64,000 nt of DNA. It comes from Triglochin maritima (Eukaryota; Streptophyta; Magnoliopsida; Alismatales; Juncaginaceae). The position numbers and the translations under genes are program-made. Shown here one piece after another: positions 34,376-49,200 of this stretch; positions within the stretch are counted from its first letter, which is position 1, and the number at the start of each line of letters is the position of its first letter. The DNA lies in contig OY821793.1 in the NCBI GenBank assembly GCA_963682175.1, forward strand, positions 28,975,493 to 29,039,492. Reading direction: 5' to 3'. Below the pieces are notes generated by a model. It did no database searches, was not told the origin of the DNA, and worked only from the letters and a program-made list of their open reading frames with translations.

Positions 34376-37108
34376 CCTCGCCCTACATACATCTAAATCG
34401 GGCATTCTAAGAGGAGTTACCCATCCACTCCTCCTCACTATGTGCTCGGGTGCCCAAATATAGACTAAGGCTCACCTAAGGTCCACTCAGGCCATTGCTT
34501 GGGACAAACGATGCGGCAGCTTCCACTTTGCCCGCGGGCAACACCCATGGACTTCCAAACGTGTTTTGGAAGCGAATGGGGTAGGCAACAACCATGGGAA
34601 CCCAAGCATGGGCACGAGCAACGTCCCAAAGAACTTTCCACATGAGAAACCCCCATTCCCTTCCGGACGCGTTCGGAAGTGCACGGGAAGGCAACAACCT
34701 TGGGCAACCGAGCACGTCGAAGAGCAACGTCCACAGGCACCTTGGTCTTTGCCCACGAGCAACCTCCATTTCACCTACAAGTGCGCTTTCACTGCCAAAC
34801 GTGTTTTGGAAGCGAATGCCGCAGGCCACTGCCGCGAGCACACACTAGGCCCTAGCGTGGCGCTGACATGCCAACTATGACAACACTAGGCTAGTGTCCA
34901 TCGCCCGACCGCCAAATCACTCCGAGATGGCTGCACCTCGTAGATAACACGGATGGATATGTGGGGTCCTAAGTTCCATAAACCGTGGTTGGGCCGCCTA
35001 AAGACCACTTAGAAACTAGGTGTGGGGCTGGCCACATGCCACGCGTAGAGCTGGCCCAAGGCCACTCCGTCGCCACCCTGCAGGCCAACACCAAATCGGC
35101 TGTGCCTCGAGCATCCGACCTCCAAATCGAGCGTTCTAACTTGCATTACGTAGACAATTCATCCCTCTATCTTCCCCTAATATTTCAGAGAAAACACCAA
35201 AGTATTCGTGGTCTCTCCTCCTCCAAGAAGACGTAGCTCCCTACCAGCCACGCCCCCACATCATCAGCATTCTTCATCTCATCGCGCCTCGCCCTACATA
35301 CATCTAAATCGGGCATTCTAAGAGGAGTTACCCATCCACTCCTCCTCACTATGTGCTCGGGTGCCCAAATATAGACTAAGGCTCACCTAAGGTCCACTCA
35401 GGCCATTGCTTGGGACAAACGATGCGGCAGCTTCCACTTTGCCCGCGGGCAACACCCATGGACTTCCAAACGTGTTTTGGAAGCGAATGGGGTAGGCAAC
35501 AACCATGGGAACCCAAGCATGGGCACGAGCAACGTCCCAAAGAACTTTCCCCACGAGAAACCCCCATTCCCTTCCGGACGCGTTCGGAAGTGCACGGGAA
35601 GGCAACAACCTTGGGCAACCGAGCACGTCGAAGAGCAACGTCCACAGGCACCTTGGTCTTTGCCCACGAGCAACCTCCATTTCACCTACAAGTGCGCTTT
35701 CACTGCCAAACGTGTTTTGGAAGCGAATGCCGCAGGCCACTGCCGCGAGCACACACTAGGCCCTAGCGTGGCGCTGACATGCCAACTATGACAACACTAG
35801 GCTAGTGTCCATCGCCCGACCGCCAAATCACTCCGAGATGGCTGCACCTCGTAGATAACACGGATGGATATGTGGGGTCCTAAGTTCCATAAATCGTGGT
35901 TGGGCCGCCTAAAGACCACTTAGAAACTAGGTGTGGGGCTGGCCACATGCCACGCGTAGAGCTGGCCCAAGGCCACTCCGTCGCCACCCTGCAGGCCAAC
36001 ACCAAATCGGCTGTGCCTCGAGCATCCGACCTCCAAATCGAGCGTTCTAACTTGCATTACGTAGACAATTCATCCCTCTATCTTCCCCTAATATTTCAGA
36101 GAAAACACCAAAGTATTCGTGGTCTCTCCTCCTCCAAGAAGACGTAGCTCCCTACCAGCCACGCCCCCACATCATCAGCATTCTTCATCTCATCGCGCCT
36201 CGCCCTACATACATCTAAATCGGGCATTCTAAGAGGAGTTACCCATCCACTCCTCCTCACTATGTGCTCGGGTGCCCAAATATAGACTAAGGCTCACCTA
36301 AGGTCCACTCAGGCCATTGCTTGGGACAAACGATGCGGCAGCTTCCACTTTGCCCGCGGGCAACACCCATGGACTTCCAAACGTGTTTTGGAAGCGAATG
36401 GGGTAGGCAACAACCATGGGAACCCAAGCATGGGCACGAGCAACGTCCCAAAGAACTTTCCCCACGAGAAACCCCCATTCCCTTCCGGACGCGTTCGGAA
36501 GTGCACGGGAAGGCAACAACCTTGGGCAACCGAGCACGTCGAAGAGCAACGTCCACAGGCACCTTGGTCTTTGCCCACGAGCAACCTCCATTTCACCTAC
36601 AAGTGCGCTTTCACTGCCAAACGTGTTTTGGAAGCGAATGCCGCAGGCCACTGCCGCGAGCACACACTAGGCCCTAGCGTGGCGCTGACATGCCAACTAT
36701 GACAACACTAGGCTAGTGTCCATCGCCCGACCGCCAAATCACTCCGAGATGGCTGCACCTCGTAGATAACACGGATGGATATGTGGGGTCCTAAGTTCCA
36801 TAAATCGTGGTTGGGCCGCCTAAAGACCACTTAGAAACTAGGTGTGGGGCTGGCCACATGCCACGCGTAGAGCTGGCCCAAGGCCACTCCGTCGCCACCC
36901 TGCAGGCCAACACCAAATCGGCTGTGCCTCGAGCATCCGACCTCCAAATCGAGCGTTCTAACTTGCATTACGTAGACAATTCATCCCTCTATCTTCCCCT
37001 AATATTTCAGAGAAAACACCAAAGTATTCGTGGTCTCTCCTCCTCCAAGAAGACGTAGCTCCCTACCAGCCACGCCCCCACATCATCAGCATTCTTCATC
37101 TCATCGCG
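34376..37108 (+). repeat. Satellite block, units 39-41, three near-identical monomers
   Basis: Units start at 34376, 35287 and 36198. All three share AGATAACACGGATGG, CAGAGAAAACACCAAAG and GTGGTCTCTCC, changes not seen elsewhere in the window. The stretch 34984-36268 equals 35895-37179 at an offset of 911 with no mismatch that I noticed. Unit 39 alone has TTTCCACATGAG near 34637. T at 35894 and 36805 (CATAAATCGTGG) marks the later duplication. Confidence 0.9.
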
Positions 37109-40100
37109 CCTCGCCCTACATACATCTAAATCGGGCATTCTAAGAGGAGTTACCCATCCACTCCTCCTCACTATGTGCTTGGGTGCCCAAATATAGACTA
37201 AGGCTCACCTAAGGTCCACTCATGCCATTGCTTGGCACAAACGATGCGGCAACTTCCACTTTGCCCGCGGGCAACACCCATGGACTTCCAAACGCGTTTT
37301 GGAAGCGAATGGGGTAGGCAACAACCGTGGGAACCCAAGCATGGGCACGAGCAACGTTCCAAAGAACTTTCCCCACGAGAAACCCCCATTCCCTTCCGGA
37401 CGCGTTCGGAAGTGCACGGGAAGGCAACAACCTTGGGCAACCGAGCACGTCGAAGAGCAACGTCCACAGGCACCTTGGTCTTTGCCCACGAGCAACCTCC
37501 ATTTCACCTACAAGTGCGCTTTCACTGCCAAACGTGTTTTGGAAGCGAATGCCGCAGGCCACTGCCGCGAGCACACACTAGGCCCTAGCGTGGCGCTGAC
37601 ATGCCAACTATGACAACACTAGGCTAGTGTCCATCGCCCGACCGCCAAATCACTCCGAGATGGCTGCACCTCGTAGATAACGCGGATGGATATGTGGGGT
37701 CCTAAGTTCCATAAACCGTGGTTGGGCCGCCTAAAGACCACTTAGAAACTAGGTGTGGGGCTGGCCACATGCCACGCGTAGAGCTGGCCCAAGGCCACTC
37801 CGTCGCCACCCTGCAGGCCAACACCAAATCGGCTGTGCCTCGAGCATCCGACCTCCAAATCGAGCGTTCTAACTTGCATTACGTAGACAATTCATCCCTC
37901 TATCTTCCCCTAATATTTCAGAGCAAACGCCCAAGTATTCGGGGTCGCTCCTCCTCCAAGAAGACGTAGCTCCCTACCAGCCACGCCCCCACATCATCAG
38001 CATTCTTCATCTCATCACGCCTCGCCCTACATACATCTAAATCGGGCATTCTAAGAGGAGTTACCCATCCACTCCTCCTCACTATGTGCTTGGGTGCCCA
38101 AATATAGACTAAGGCTCACCTAAGGTCCACTCAGGCCATTGCTTGGCACAAACGATGCGGCAGCTTCCACTTTGCCCGCGGGCAACACCCATGGACTTCC
38201 AAATGCGTTTTGGAAGCGAATGGGGTAGGCAACAACCATGGGAACCCAAGCATGGGCACGAGCAACGTCCCAAAGAACTTTCCCCACGAGAAACCCCCAT
38301 TCCCTTCCGGACGCGTTCGGAAGTGCACGGGAAGGCAACAACCTTGGGCAACCGAGCACGTCGAAGAGCAACGTCCACAGGCACCTTGGTCTTTGCCCAC
38401 GAGCAACCTCCATTTCACCTACAAGTGCGCTTTCACTGCCAAACGTGTTTTGGAAGCGAATGCCGCAGGCCACTGCCGCGAGCACACACTAGGCCCTAGC
38501 GTGGCGCTGACATGCCAACTATGACAACACTAGGCTAGTGTCCATCGCCCGACCGCCAAATCACTCCGAGATGGTTGCACCTCGTAGATAACGCGGATGG
38601 ATATGTGGGGTCCTAAGTTCCATAAACCGTGGTTGGGCCGCCTAAAGACCACTTAGAAACTAGGTGTGGGGCTGGCCACATGCCACGCGTAGAGCTGGCC
38701 CAAGGCCACTCCGTCGCCACCCTGCAGGCCAACACCAAATCGGCTGCGCCTCGAGCATCCGACCTCCAAATCTAGCGTTCTAACTTGCATTACGTAGACA
38801 ATTCATCCCTCTATCTTCCCCTAATATTTCAGAGCAAACGCCCAAGTATTCGGGGTCACTCCTCCTCCAAGAAGACGTAGCTCCCTACCAGCCACGCCCC
38901 CACATCATCAGCATTCTTCATCTCATCGCGCCTCGCCCTACATACATCTAAATCGGGCATTCTAAGAGGAGTTACCCATCCACTCCTCCTCACTATGTGC
39001 TTGGGTGCCCAAATATAGACTAAGGCTCACCTAAGGTCCACTCAGGCCATTGCTTGGGACAAACGATGCGGCAGCTTCCACTTTGCCCGCGGGCAACACC
39101 CATGGACTTCCAAACGCGTTTTGGAAGCGAATGGGGTAGGCAACAACCGTGGGAACCCAAGCATGGGCACGAGCAACGTCCCAAAGAACTTTCCCCACGA
39201 GAAACCCCCATTCCCTTCCGGACGCGTTCGGAAGTGCACGGGAAGGCAACAACCTTGGGCAACCGAGCACGTCGAAGAGCAACGTCCACAGGCACCTCGG
39301 TCTTTGCCCACGAGCAACCTCCATTTCACCTACAAGTGCGCTTTCACTGCCAAACGTGTTTTGTAAGAGAATGCCGCAGGCCACTGCCGCGAGCACACAC
39401 TAGGCCCTAGCGTGGCACTGACATGCCAACTATGACAACACTAGGCTAGTGTCCATCGCCCGACCGCCAAATCACTCCGAGATGAATGCACCTCGTAGAT
39501 AACGCGGATGGATATGTGGGGTCCTAAGTTCCATAAACCGTGGTTGGGCCGCCTAAAGACCACTTAGAAACTAGGTGTGGGGCTGGCCACATGCCACGCG
39601 TGGAGCTGGCCCAAGGCCACTGCGTCGCCACCCTGCAGGCCAAAACCAAATCGGCTGCGCCTCGAGCATCCGACCTCCAAATCGAGCGTTCTAACTTGGA
39701 TTACGTAGACAATTCATCCCTCTATCTGACCCTAAAATTTCAGAGCAAACGCCCAAGTATTCGGGGTCGCTTCTCCTCCAAGAAGACGTAGCTCCCTACC
39801 AGCCACGCCCCCACATCATCAGCATTCTTCATCTCATCGCGCCTCGCCCTACATACATCTAAATCGGGCATTCTAAGAGGAGTTACCCATCCACTCCTCC
39901 TCACTATGTGCTTGGGTGCCCAAATATAGACTAAGGCTCACCTAAGGTCCACTCAGGCCATTGCTTGGCACAAACGATGCGGCAGCTTCCACTTTGCCCG
40001 CGGGCAACACCCATGGACTTCCAAATGCGTTTTGGAAGCGAATGGGGTAGCCAACAACCATGGGAACCCAAGCATGGGCACGAGCAACGTCCCAAAGAAC

Positions 40101-43100
40101 TTTCCCCACGAGAAACCCCCATTCCCTTCCGGACGCGTTCGGAAGTGCACGGGAAGGCAACAACCTTGGGCAACCGAGCACATCGAAGAGCAACGTCCAC
40201 AGGCACCTTGGTCTTTGCCCACGAGCAACCTCCATTTCACCTACGAGTGCGCTTTCACTGCCAAACGTGTTTTGGAAGCGAATGCCGCACGCCACTGCCG
40301 CGAGCACGCACTAGGCCCTAGCGTGGCGCTGACATGCCAACTATGACAACACTAGGCTAGTGTCCATCGCCCGACCGCCAAATCACTCCGAGATGGCTGC
40401 ACCTCGTAGCTAACGCGGATGGATATGTGGGGTCCTAAGTTCCATAAACCGTGGTTGGGCCGCCTAAAGACCACTTAGAAACTAGGTGTGGGGCTGGCCA
40501 CATGCCACGCGTAGAGCTGGCCCAAGGCCACTCCGTCGCCACCCTGCAGGCCAACACCAAATCGGCTGTGCCTCGAGCATCCGACCTCCAAATCGAGCGT
40601 TCTAACTTGCATTAGGTAGACAATTCATCCCTCTATCTTCCCCTAATATTTCAGAGCAAACACCCAAGTATTCGGGGTCGCTCCTCCTCCAAGATGACGT
40701 AGCTCCCTACCAGCCACGCCCCCACATCATCAGCATTCTTCATCTCATCGCGCCTCGCCCTACATACATCTAAATCGGGCATTCTAAGAGGAGTTACCCA
40801 TCCACTCCTCCTCACTATGTGCTTGGGTGCCCAAATATAGACTAAGGCTCACCTAAGGTCCACTCAGGCCATTGCTTGGCACAAACGATGCGGCAGCTTC
40901 CACTTTGCCCGCGGGCAACACCCATGGACTTCCAAATGCGTTTTGGAAGCGAATGGGGTAGGCAACAACCATGGGAACCCAAGCATGGGCACGAGCAACG
41001 TCCCAAAGAACTTTCCCCACGAGAAACCCCCATTCCCTTCTGGACGCGTTCGGAAGTGCACGGGAAGGCAACAACCTTGGGCAACCGAGCACGTCGAAGA
41101 GCAACGTCCACAGGCACCTTGGTCTTTGCCCACGAGCAACCTCCATTTCACCTACAAGTGCGCTTTCACTGCCAAACGTGTTTTGGAAGCGAATGCCGCA
41201 GGCCACTGCCGCGAGCACACACTAGGCCCTAGCGTGGCGCTGACATGCCAACTATGACAACACTAGGCTAGTGTCCATCGCCCGACCGCCAAATCACTCC
41301 GAGATGGCTGCACCTCGTAGATAACGCGGATGGATATGTGGGGTCCTAAGTTCCATAAACCGTGGTTGGGCCGCCAAAAGACCACTTAGAAACTAGGTGT
41401 GGGGCTGGCCACATGCCACGCGTAGAGCTGGCCCAAGGCCACTCCGTCGCCACCCTGCAGGCCAACACCAAATCGGCTGTGCCTCGAACATCCGACCTCC
41501 AAATCGAGCGTTCTAACTTGCATTACGTAGACAATTCATCCCTCTATCTTCCCCTAATATTTCAGAGCAAACGCCCAAGTATTCGGGGTCGCTACTCTTC
41601 CAAGAAGACGTAGCTCCCTACCAGCCACGCCCCCACATCATCAGCATTCTTCATCTCATCGCGCCTCGCCCTACATACATCTAAATCGGGCATTCTAAGA
41701 GGAGTTACCCATCCACTCCTCCTCACTAGGTGCTTGGGTGCCCAAATATAGACTAAGGCTCACCTAAGGTCCACTCAGGCCATTGCTTGGCACAAACGAT
41801 GCGGCAGCTTCCACTTTGCCCGCGGGCAACACCCATGGACTTCCAAACGTGTTTTGGAAGCGAATGGGGTAGGCAACAACCATGGGAACCCAAGCATGGG
41901 CACGAGCAACGTCCCAAAGAACTTTCCCCACGAGAAACCCCCATTCCCTTCCGGACGCGTTCGGAAGTGCACGGGAAGGCAACAACCTTGGGCAACCGAG
42001 CACGTCGAAGAGCAACGTCCACAGGCACCTTGGTCTTTGCCCACGAGCAACCTCCATTTCACCTACGAGTGCGCTTTCGCTGCCAAACGTGTTTTGGAAG
42101 CGAATGCCGCAGGCCACTGCCGCGAGCACGCACTAGGCCCTAGCGTGGCGCTGACATGCCAACTATGACAACACTAGGCTAGTGTCCATCGCCCGACCGC
42201 CAAATCACTCCGAGATGGCTGCACCTCGTAGATAACGCGGATGGATATGTGGGGTCCTAAGTTCCATAAACCGTGGTTGGGCCGCCTAAAGACCACTTAG
42301 AAACTAGGTGTGGGGCTGGCCACATGCCACGCGTAGAGCTGGCCCAAGGCCACTCCGTCGCCACCCTGCAGGCCAACACCAAATCGGCTGCGCCTCGAGC
42401 ATCCGACCTCCAAATCTAGCGTTCTAACTTGCATTACGTAGACAATTCATCCCTCTATCTTCCCCTAATATTTCAGAGCAAACGCCCAAGTATTCGGGGT
42501 CGCTCCTCCTCCAAGAAGACGTAGCTCCCTACCAGCCACGCCCCCACATCATCAGCATTCTTCATCTCATCGCGCCTCGCCCTACATACATCTAAATCGG
42601 GCATTCTAAGAGGAGTTACCCATCCACTCCTCCTCACTATGTGCTTGGGTGCCCAAATATAGACTAAGGCTCACCTAAGGTCCACTCAGGCCATTGCTTG
42701 GGACAAACGATGCGGCAGCTTCCACTTTGCCCGCGGGCAACACCCATGGACTTCCAAACGCGTTTTGGAAGCGAATGGGGTAGGCAACAACCGTGGGAAC
42801 CCAAGCATGGGCACGAGCAACGTCCCAAAGAACTTTCCCCACGAGAAACCCCCATTCCCTTCCGGACGCGTTCGGAAGTGCACGGGAAGGCAACAACCTT
42901 GGGCAACCGAGCACGTCGAAGAGCAACGTCCACAGGCACCTTGGTCTTTGCCCACGAGCAACCTCCATTTCACCTACAAGTGCGCTTTCACTTCGAAACG
43001 TGTTTTGGAAGCGAATGCCGCAGGCCACTGCCGCGAGCACACACTAGGCCCTAGCGTGGCGCTGACATGCCAACTATGACAACACTAGGCTAGTGTCCAT

Positions 43101-46100
43101 CGCCCGACCGCCAAATCACTCCGAGATGAATGCACCTCGTAGATAACGCGGATGGATATGTGGGGTCCTAAGTTCCATAAACCGTGGTTGGGCCGCCTAA
43201 AGACCACTTAGAAACTAGGTGTGGGGCTGGCCACATGCCACGCGTGGAGCTGGCCCAAGGCCACTCCGTCGCCACCCTGCAGGCCAACACCAAATCGGCT
43301 GCGCCTCGAGCATCCGACCTCCAAATCGAGCGTTCTAACTTGCATTACGTAGACAATTCATCCCTCTATCTGCCCCTAAAATTTCAGAGCAAACGCCGAA
43401 GTATTCGGGGTCGCGCCTTCTCCAAGAAGACGTAGCTCCCTACCAGCCACGCCCCCACATCATCAGCATTCTTCATCTCATCGCGCCTCGCCCTACATAC
43501 ATCTAAATCGGGCATTCTAAGAGGAGTTACCCATCCACTCCTCCTCACTATGTGCTTGGGTGCCCAAATATAGACTAAGGCTCACCTAAGGTCCACTCAG
43601 GCCATTGCTTGGCACAAACGATGCGGCAGCTTCCACTTTGCCCGCGGGCAACACCCATGGACTTCCAAACACGTTTTGGAAGCGAATGGGGTAGGCAACA
43701 ACCGTGGGAACCCAAGCATGGGCACGAGCAACGTCCCAAAGAACTTTCCCCACGAGAAACCCCCATTCCCTTCCGTACGCGTTCGGAAGTGCACGGGAAG
43801 GCAACAACCTTGGGCAACCGAGCACGTCGAAGAGCAACGTCCACAGGCACCTTGGTCTTTGCCCACGAGCAACCTCCATTTCACCTACGAGTGCGCTTTC
43901 ACTGCCAAACGTGTTTTGGAAGCGAATGCCGCAGGCCACTGCCGCGAGCACGCACTAGGCCCTAGCGTGGCGTTGACATGCCAACTATGACAACACTAGG
44001 CTAGTGTCCATCGCCCGACCACCAAATCACTCTGAGATGGCTGCACCTCGTAGATAACGTGGATGGATATGTGGGGTCCTAAGTTCCATAAACCGTGGTT
44101 GGGCCGCCTAAAGACCACTTAGAAACTAGGTGTGGGGCTGGCCACATGCCACGCGTAGAGCTGGCCCAAGGCCACTCCGTCGCCACCCTGCAGGCCAACA
44201 CCAAATCGGCTGCGCCTCGAGCATCCGACCTCCAAATCTAGCGTTCTAACTTGAATTACGTAGACAAATCATCTCTCTATCTTCCCCTAATATTTCAGAG
44301 CAAACGCCCAAGTATTCGGGGTCGCTCCTCCTCCAAGAAGACGTAGCTCCCTACCAGCCACGCCCGCACATCATCAGCATTCTTCATCTCATCGCGCCTC
44401 GCCCTACATACATCTAAATCGGGCATTCTAAGAGGAGTTACCCATCCACTCCTCCTCACTATGTGCTTGGGTGCCCAAATATAGACTAAGGCTCACCTAA
44501 GGTGCACTCAGGCCATTGCTTGGCACAAACAATGCGGCAACTTCCACTTTGCCCGCGGGCAACACCCATGGACTTCCAAACGCGTTTTGGAAGCGAATGG
44601 GGTAGGCAACAACCATGGGAACCCAAGCATGGGCACGAGCAACGTCCCAAAGAACTTTCCCCACGAGAAACCCCCATTCCCTTCCGTACGCGTTCGGAAG
44701 TGCACGGGAAGGCAACAACCTTGGGCAACCGAGCACGTCGAAGAGCAACGTCCACAGGCACCTTGGTCTTTGCCCACGAGCAACCTCCATTTCACCTACG
44801 AGTGCGCTTTCACTGCCAAACGTGTTTTGGAAGCGAATGCCGCAGGCCACTGCCGCGAGCACGCACTAGGCCCTAGCGTGGCGCTGACATGCCAACTATG
44901 ACAACACTAGGCTAGTGTCCATCGCCCGACCGCCAAATCACTCTGAGATGGCTGCACCTCGTAGATAACGCGGATGGATATGTGGGGTCCTAAGTTCCAT
45001 AAACCGTGGTTGGGCCGCCTAAAGACCACTTAGAAACTAGGTGTGGGGCTGGCCACATGCCACGCGTAGAGCTGGCCCAAGGCCACTCCGTCGCCACCCT
45101 GCAGGCCAACACCAAATCGGCTGCGCCTCGAGCATCCGACCTCCAAATCTAGCGTTCTAACTTGCATTACGTAGACAATTCATCCCTCTATCTTCCCCTA
45201 ATATTTCAGAGCAAACGCCCAAGTATTCGGGGTCGCTCCTCCTCCAAGAAGACGTAGCTCCCTACCAGCCACGCCCCCACATCATCAGCATTCTTCATCT
45301 CATCGCGCCTCGCCCTACATACATCTAAATCGGGCATTCTAAGAGGAGTTACCCATCCACTCCTCCTCACTATGTGCTGGGGTGCCCAAATATAGACTAA
45401 GGCTCACCTAAGGTGCACTCAGGCCATTGCTTGGCACAAACGATGCGGCAACTTCCACTTTGCCCGCGGGCAACACCCATGGACTTCCAAACGCGTTTTG
45501 GAAGCGAATGGGGTAGGCAACAACCATGGGAACCCAAGCATGGGCACGAGCAACGTCCCAAAGAACTTTCCCCACGAGAAACCCCCATTCCCTTCCGGAC
45601 GCGTTCGGAAGTGCACGGGAAGGCAACAACCTTGGGCAACCGAGCACGTCGAAGAGCAACGTCCACATGCACCTTGGTCTTTGCCCACGAGCAACCTCCA
45701 TTTCACCTACGAGTGCGCTTTCACTGCCAAACGTGTTTTGGAAGCGAATGCCGTAGGCCACTGCCGCGAGCACGCACTAGGCCCTAGGGTGGCGCTGACA
45801 TGCCAACTATGACAACACTAGGCTAGTGTCCATCGCCCGACCGCCAAATCACTCCGAGATGGCTGCACCTCGTAGATAACGCGGATGGATATGTGGGGTC
45901 CTAAGTTCCATAAACCATGGTTGGGCCGCCTAAAGACCACTTAGAAACTAGGTGTAGGGCTGGCCACATGCCACACGTGGAGCTGGCCCAAGGCCACTCC
46001 GTCGCCACCCTGCAGGCCAACACCAAATCGGTTGCGCCTCGAGCATCCGACCTCCAAATCGAGCGTTCTAACTTGCATTACGTAGACAATGCATCCCTCT

Positions 46101-46218
46101 ATCTTCCACTAAAATTTCAGAGCAAACGCCCAAGTATTAGGGGTCGCGACTCCTCCAAGAAGACGTAGCTCCCTACCAGCCACGCCCCCACATCATCAGC
46201 ATTCTTCATCTCATCGCG
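37109..46218 (+). repeat. Satellite block, units 42-51
   Basis: Units start at 37109, 38020, 38931, 39842, 40753, 41664, 42575, 43486, 44397 and 45308. Common markers are GCTTGGCACAAAC, CACTGCCAAACGTG, GCGTAGAGCTGGCCC and CTATCTTCCCCTAATATTTC. Units 44 and 48 depart from these with GCTTGGGACAAAC and GAGATGAATGCACC and lie 3644 bp apart. Units 45, 47 and 49-51 carry CCTACGAGTGCGC and GAGCACGCACTAGG. The block is thus a mixture of at least two alternating types rather than a clean higher-order repeat. Confidence 0.85.
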
Positions 46219-49200
46219 CCTCCCCCTACATACATCTAAATCGGGCATTCTAAGAGGAGTTACCCATCCACTCCTCCTCACTATGTGCTCGGGTGCCCAA
46301 ATATAGACCAAGGCTCACCTAAGGTCCACTCAGGCCATTGCTTGGGACAAACGATGCGGCAGCTTCCACTTTGCCCGCGGGCAACACCCATGGACTTCCA
46401 AACGCGTTTTGGAAGCGAATGGGGTAGGCAACAACCGTGGGAACCCAAGCATGGGCTCGAGCAACGACCCAAGGAACTTTCCCCACGAGAAACCCCCATT
46501 CCCTTCCGGACGCGTTCGGAAGTGCACGGGAAGGCAACAACCTTGGGCAACCGAGCACGTCGAAGAGCAACGTCCACAGGCACCTTGGTCTTTGCCCACG
46601 AGCAACCTCCATTTCACCTACAAGTGCGCTTTCACTTCCAAACGTGTTTTGGAAGCGAATGCCGCAGGCCACTGCCGCGAGCACACACTAGGCCCTAGTG
46701 TGGCGCTGACATGCCAACTATGACAACACTAGGCTAGTGTCCATCGCCCGACCGCCAAATCACTCCGAGATGGGTGCGCCTCGTAGATAACGCGGATGGA
46801 TATGTGGGGTCCTAAGTTCCATAAACCGTGGTTGGGCCGCCTAAAGACCACTTAGAAACTAGGTGTGGGGCTGACCACATGCCACGCGTGGAGCTGGCCA
46901 AAGGCCACTCCGTCGCCACCCTGCAGGCCAACACCAAATCGGCTGCGCCTCGAGCATCCGACCTCCCAATCGAGCGTTCTAACTTGCATTACGTAGACAA
47001 TTCATCCCTCTATCTGCCCGTAAAATTTCAGAGCAAACGCCGAAGTATTCGGGGTCGCGCCTCCTCCAAGAAGACGTAGCTCCCTACCAGCCACGCCCCC
47101 ACATCATCAGCATTCTTCATCTCATCGCGCCTCGCCCTACATACATCTAAATCGGGCATTCTAAGAGGAGTTACCCATCCACTCCTCCTCACTATGTGCT
47201 CGGGTGCCCAAATATAGACTAAGGCTCACCTAAGGTCCACTCAGGCAATTGCTTGGGACAAACGATGCGGCAGCTTCCACTTTGCCCGCGGGCAACACCC
47301 ATGGACTTCCAAACGCGTTTTGGAAGCGAATGGGGTAGGCAACAACCGTGGGAACCCAAGCATGGGCACGAACAACGTCCCAAAGAACTTTCCCCACGAG
47401 AAACCCCCATTCCCTTCCGGACGCGTTCGGAAGTGCACGGGAAGGCAACAACCTTGGGCAACCGAGCACGTCGAAGAGCAACGTCCACAGGCACCTTGGT
47501 CTTTGCCCACGAGCAACCTCCATTTCACCTACAAGTGCGCTTTCACTTCGAAACGTGTTTTGGAAGCGAATGCCGCAGGCCACTGCCGCGAGCACACACT
47601 AGGCCCTAGTGTGGCGCTGACATGCCAACTATGACAACACTAGGCTAGTGTCCATCGCCCGACCGCCAAATCACTCCGAGATGGGTGCGCTTCGTAGATA
47701 ACGCGGATGGATATGTGGGGTCCTAAGTTCCATAAACCGTGGTTGGGCCGCCTAAAGACCACTTAGAAACTAGGTGTGGGGCTGACCACATGCCACGCGT
47801 GGAGCTGGCCAAAGGCCACTCCGTCGCCACCCTGCAGGCCAACACCAAATCGGCTGCGCCTCGAGCATCCAACCTCCCAATTGAGCGTTCTAACTTGCAT
47901 TACGTAGACAATTCATCCCTCTATCTGCCCCTAAAATTTCAGAGCAAACGCCGAAGTATTCGGGGTCGCTCCTCCTCCAAGAAGACGTAGCTCCCTACCA
48001 GCCACGCCCCCACATCATCAGCATTCTTCATCTCATCGCGCCTCGCCCTACATACATCTAAATCGGGCATTCTAAGAGGAGTTACCCATCCACTCCTCCT
48101 CACTATGTGCTCGGGTGCCCAAATATAGACTAAGGCTCACCTAAGGTCCACTCAGGCAATTGCTTGGGACAAACGATGCGGCAGCTTCCACTTTGCCCGC
48201 GGGCAACACCCATGGACTTCCAAACGCGTTTTGGAAGCGAATGGGGTAGGCAACAACCGTGGGAACCCAAGCATGGGCACGAGCAACGTCCCAAAGAACT
48301 TTCCCCACGAGAAACCCCCATTCCCTTCCGGACGCGTTGGGAAGTGCACGGGAAGGCAACAACCTTGGGCAACCGAGCACGTCGAAGAGCAACGTCCACA
48401 GGCACCTTGGTCTTTGCCCACGAGCAACCTCCATTTCACCTACAAGTGCGCTTTCACTTCCAAACGTGTTTTGGAAGCGAATGCCGCAGGCCACTGCCGC
48501 GAGCACACACTAGGCCCTAGCGTGGCGTTGACATGCCAACTATGACAACACTAGGCTAGTGTCCATCGCCCGACCGCCAAATCACTCCGAGATGAATGCA
48601 CCTCGTAGATAACGCGGATGGATATGTGGGGTCCTAAGTTCCATAAACCAAGGTTGGGCCGCCTAAAGACCACTTAGAAACTAGGTGTGGGGCTGGCCAC
48701 ATGCCACGCGTGGAGCTGGCCCAAGGCCACTCCGTCGCCACCCTGCAGGCCAACACCAAATCGGCTGCGCCTCGAGCATCCGACCTCCAAATCGAGCGTT
48801 CTAACTTGCATTACGTAGACGATTCATCCCTCTATCTGCCCCTAAAATTTCAGAGCAAACGCCCAAGTATTCGGGGTCGCGCCTCCTCCAATAAGACGTA
48901 GCTCCCTACCAGCCACGCCCCCACGTCATCAGCATTCTTCATCTCATCGCGCCTCCCCCTACATACATCTAAATCGGGCATTCTAAGAGGAGTTACCCAT
49001 CCACTCCTCCTCACTATGTGCTCGGGTGCCCAAATATAGACCAAGGCTCACCTAAGGTCCACTCAGGCCATTGCTTGGGACAAACGATGCGGCAGCTTCC
49101 ACTTTGCCCGCGGGCAACACCCATGGACTTCCAAACGCGTTTTGGAAGCGAATGGGGTAGGCAACAACCGTGGGAACCCAAGCATGGGCTCGAGCAACGA

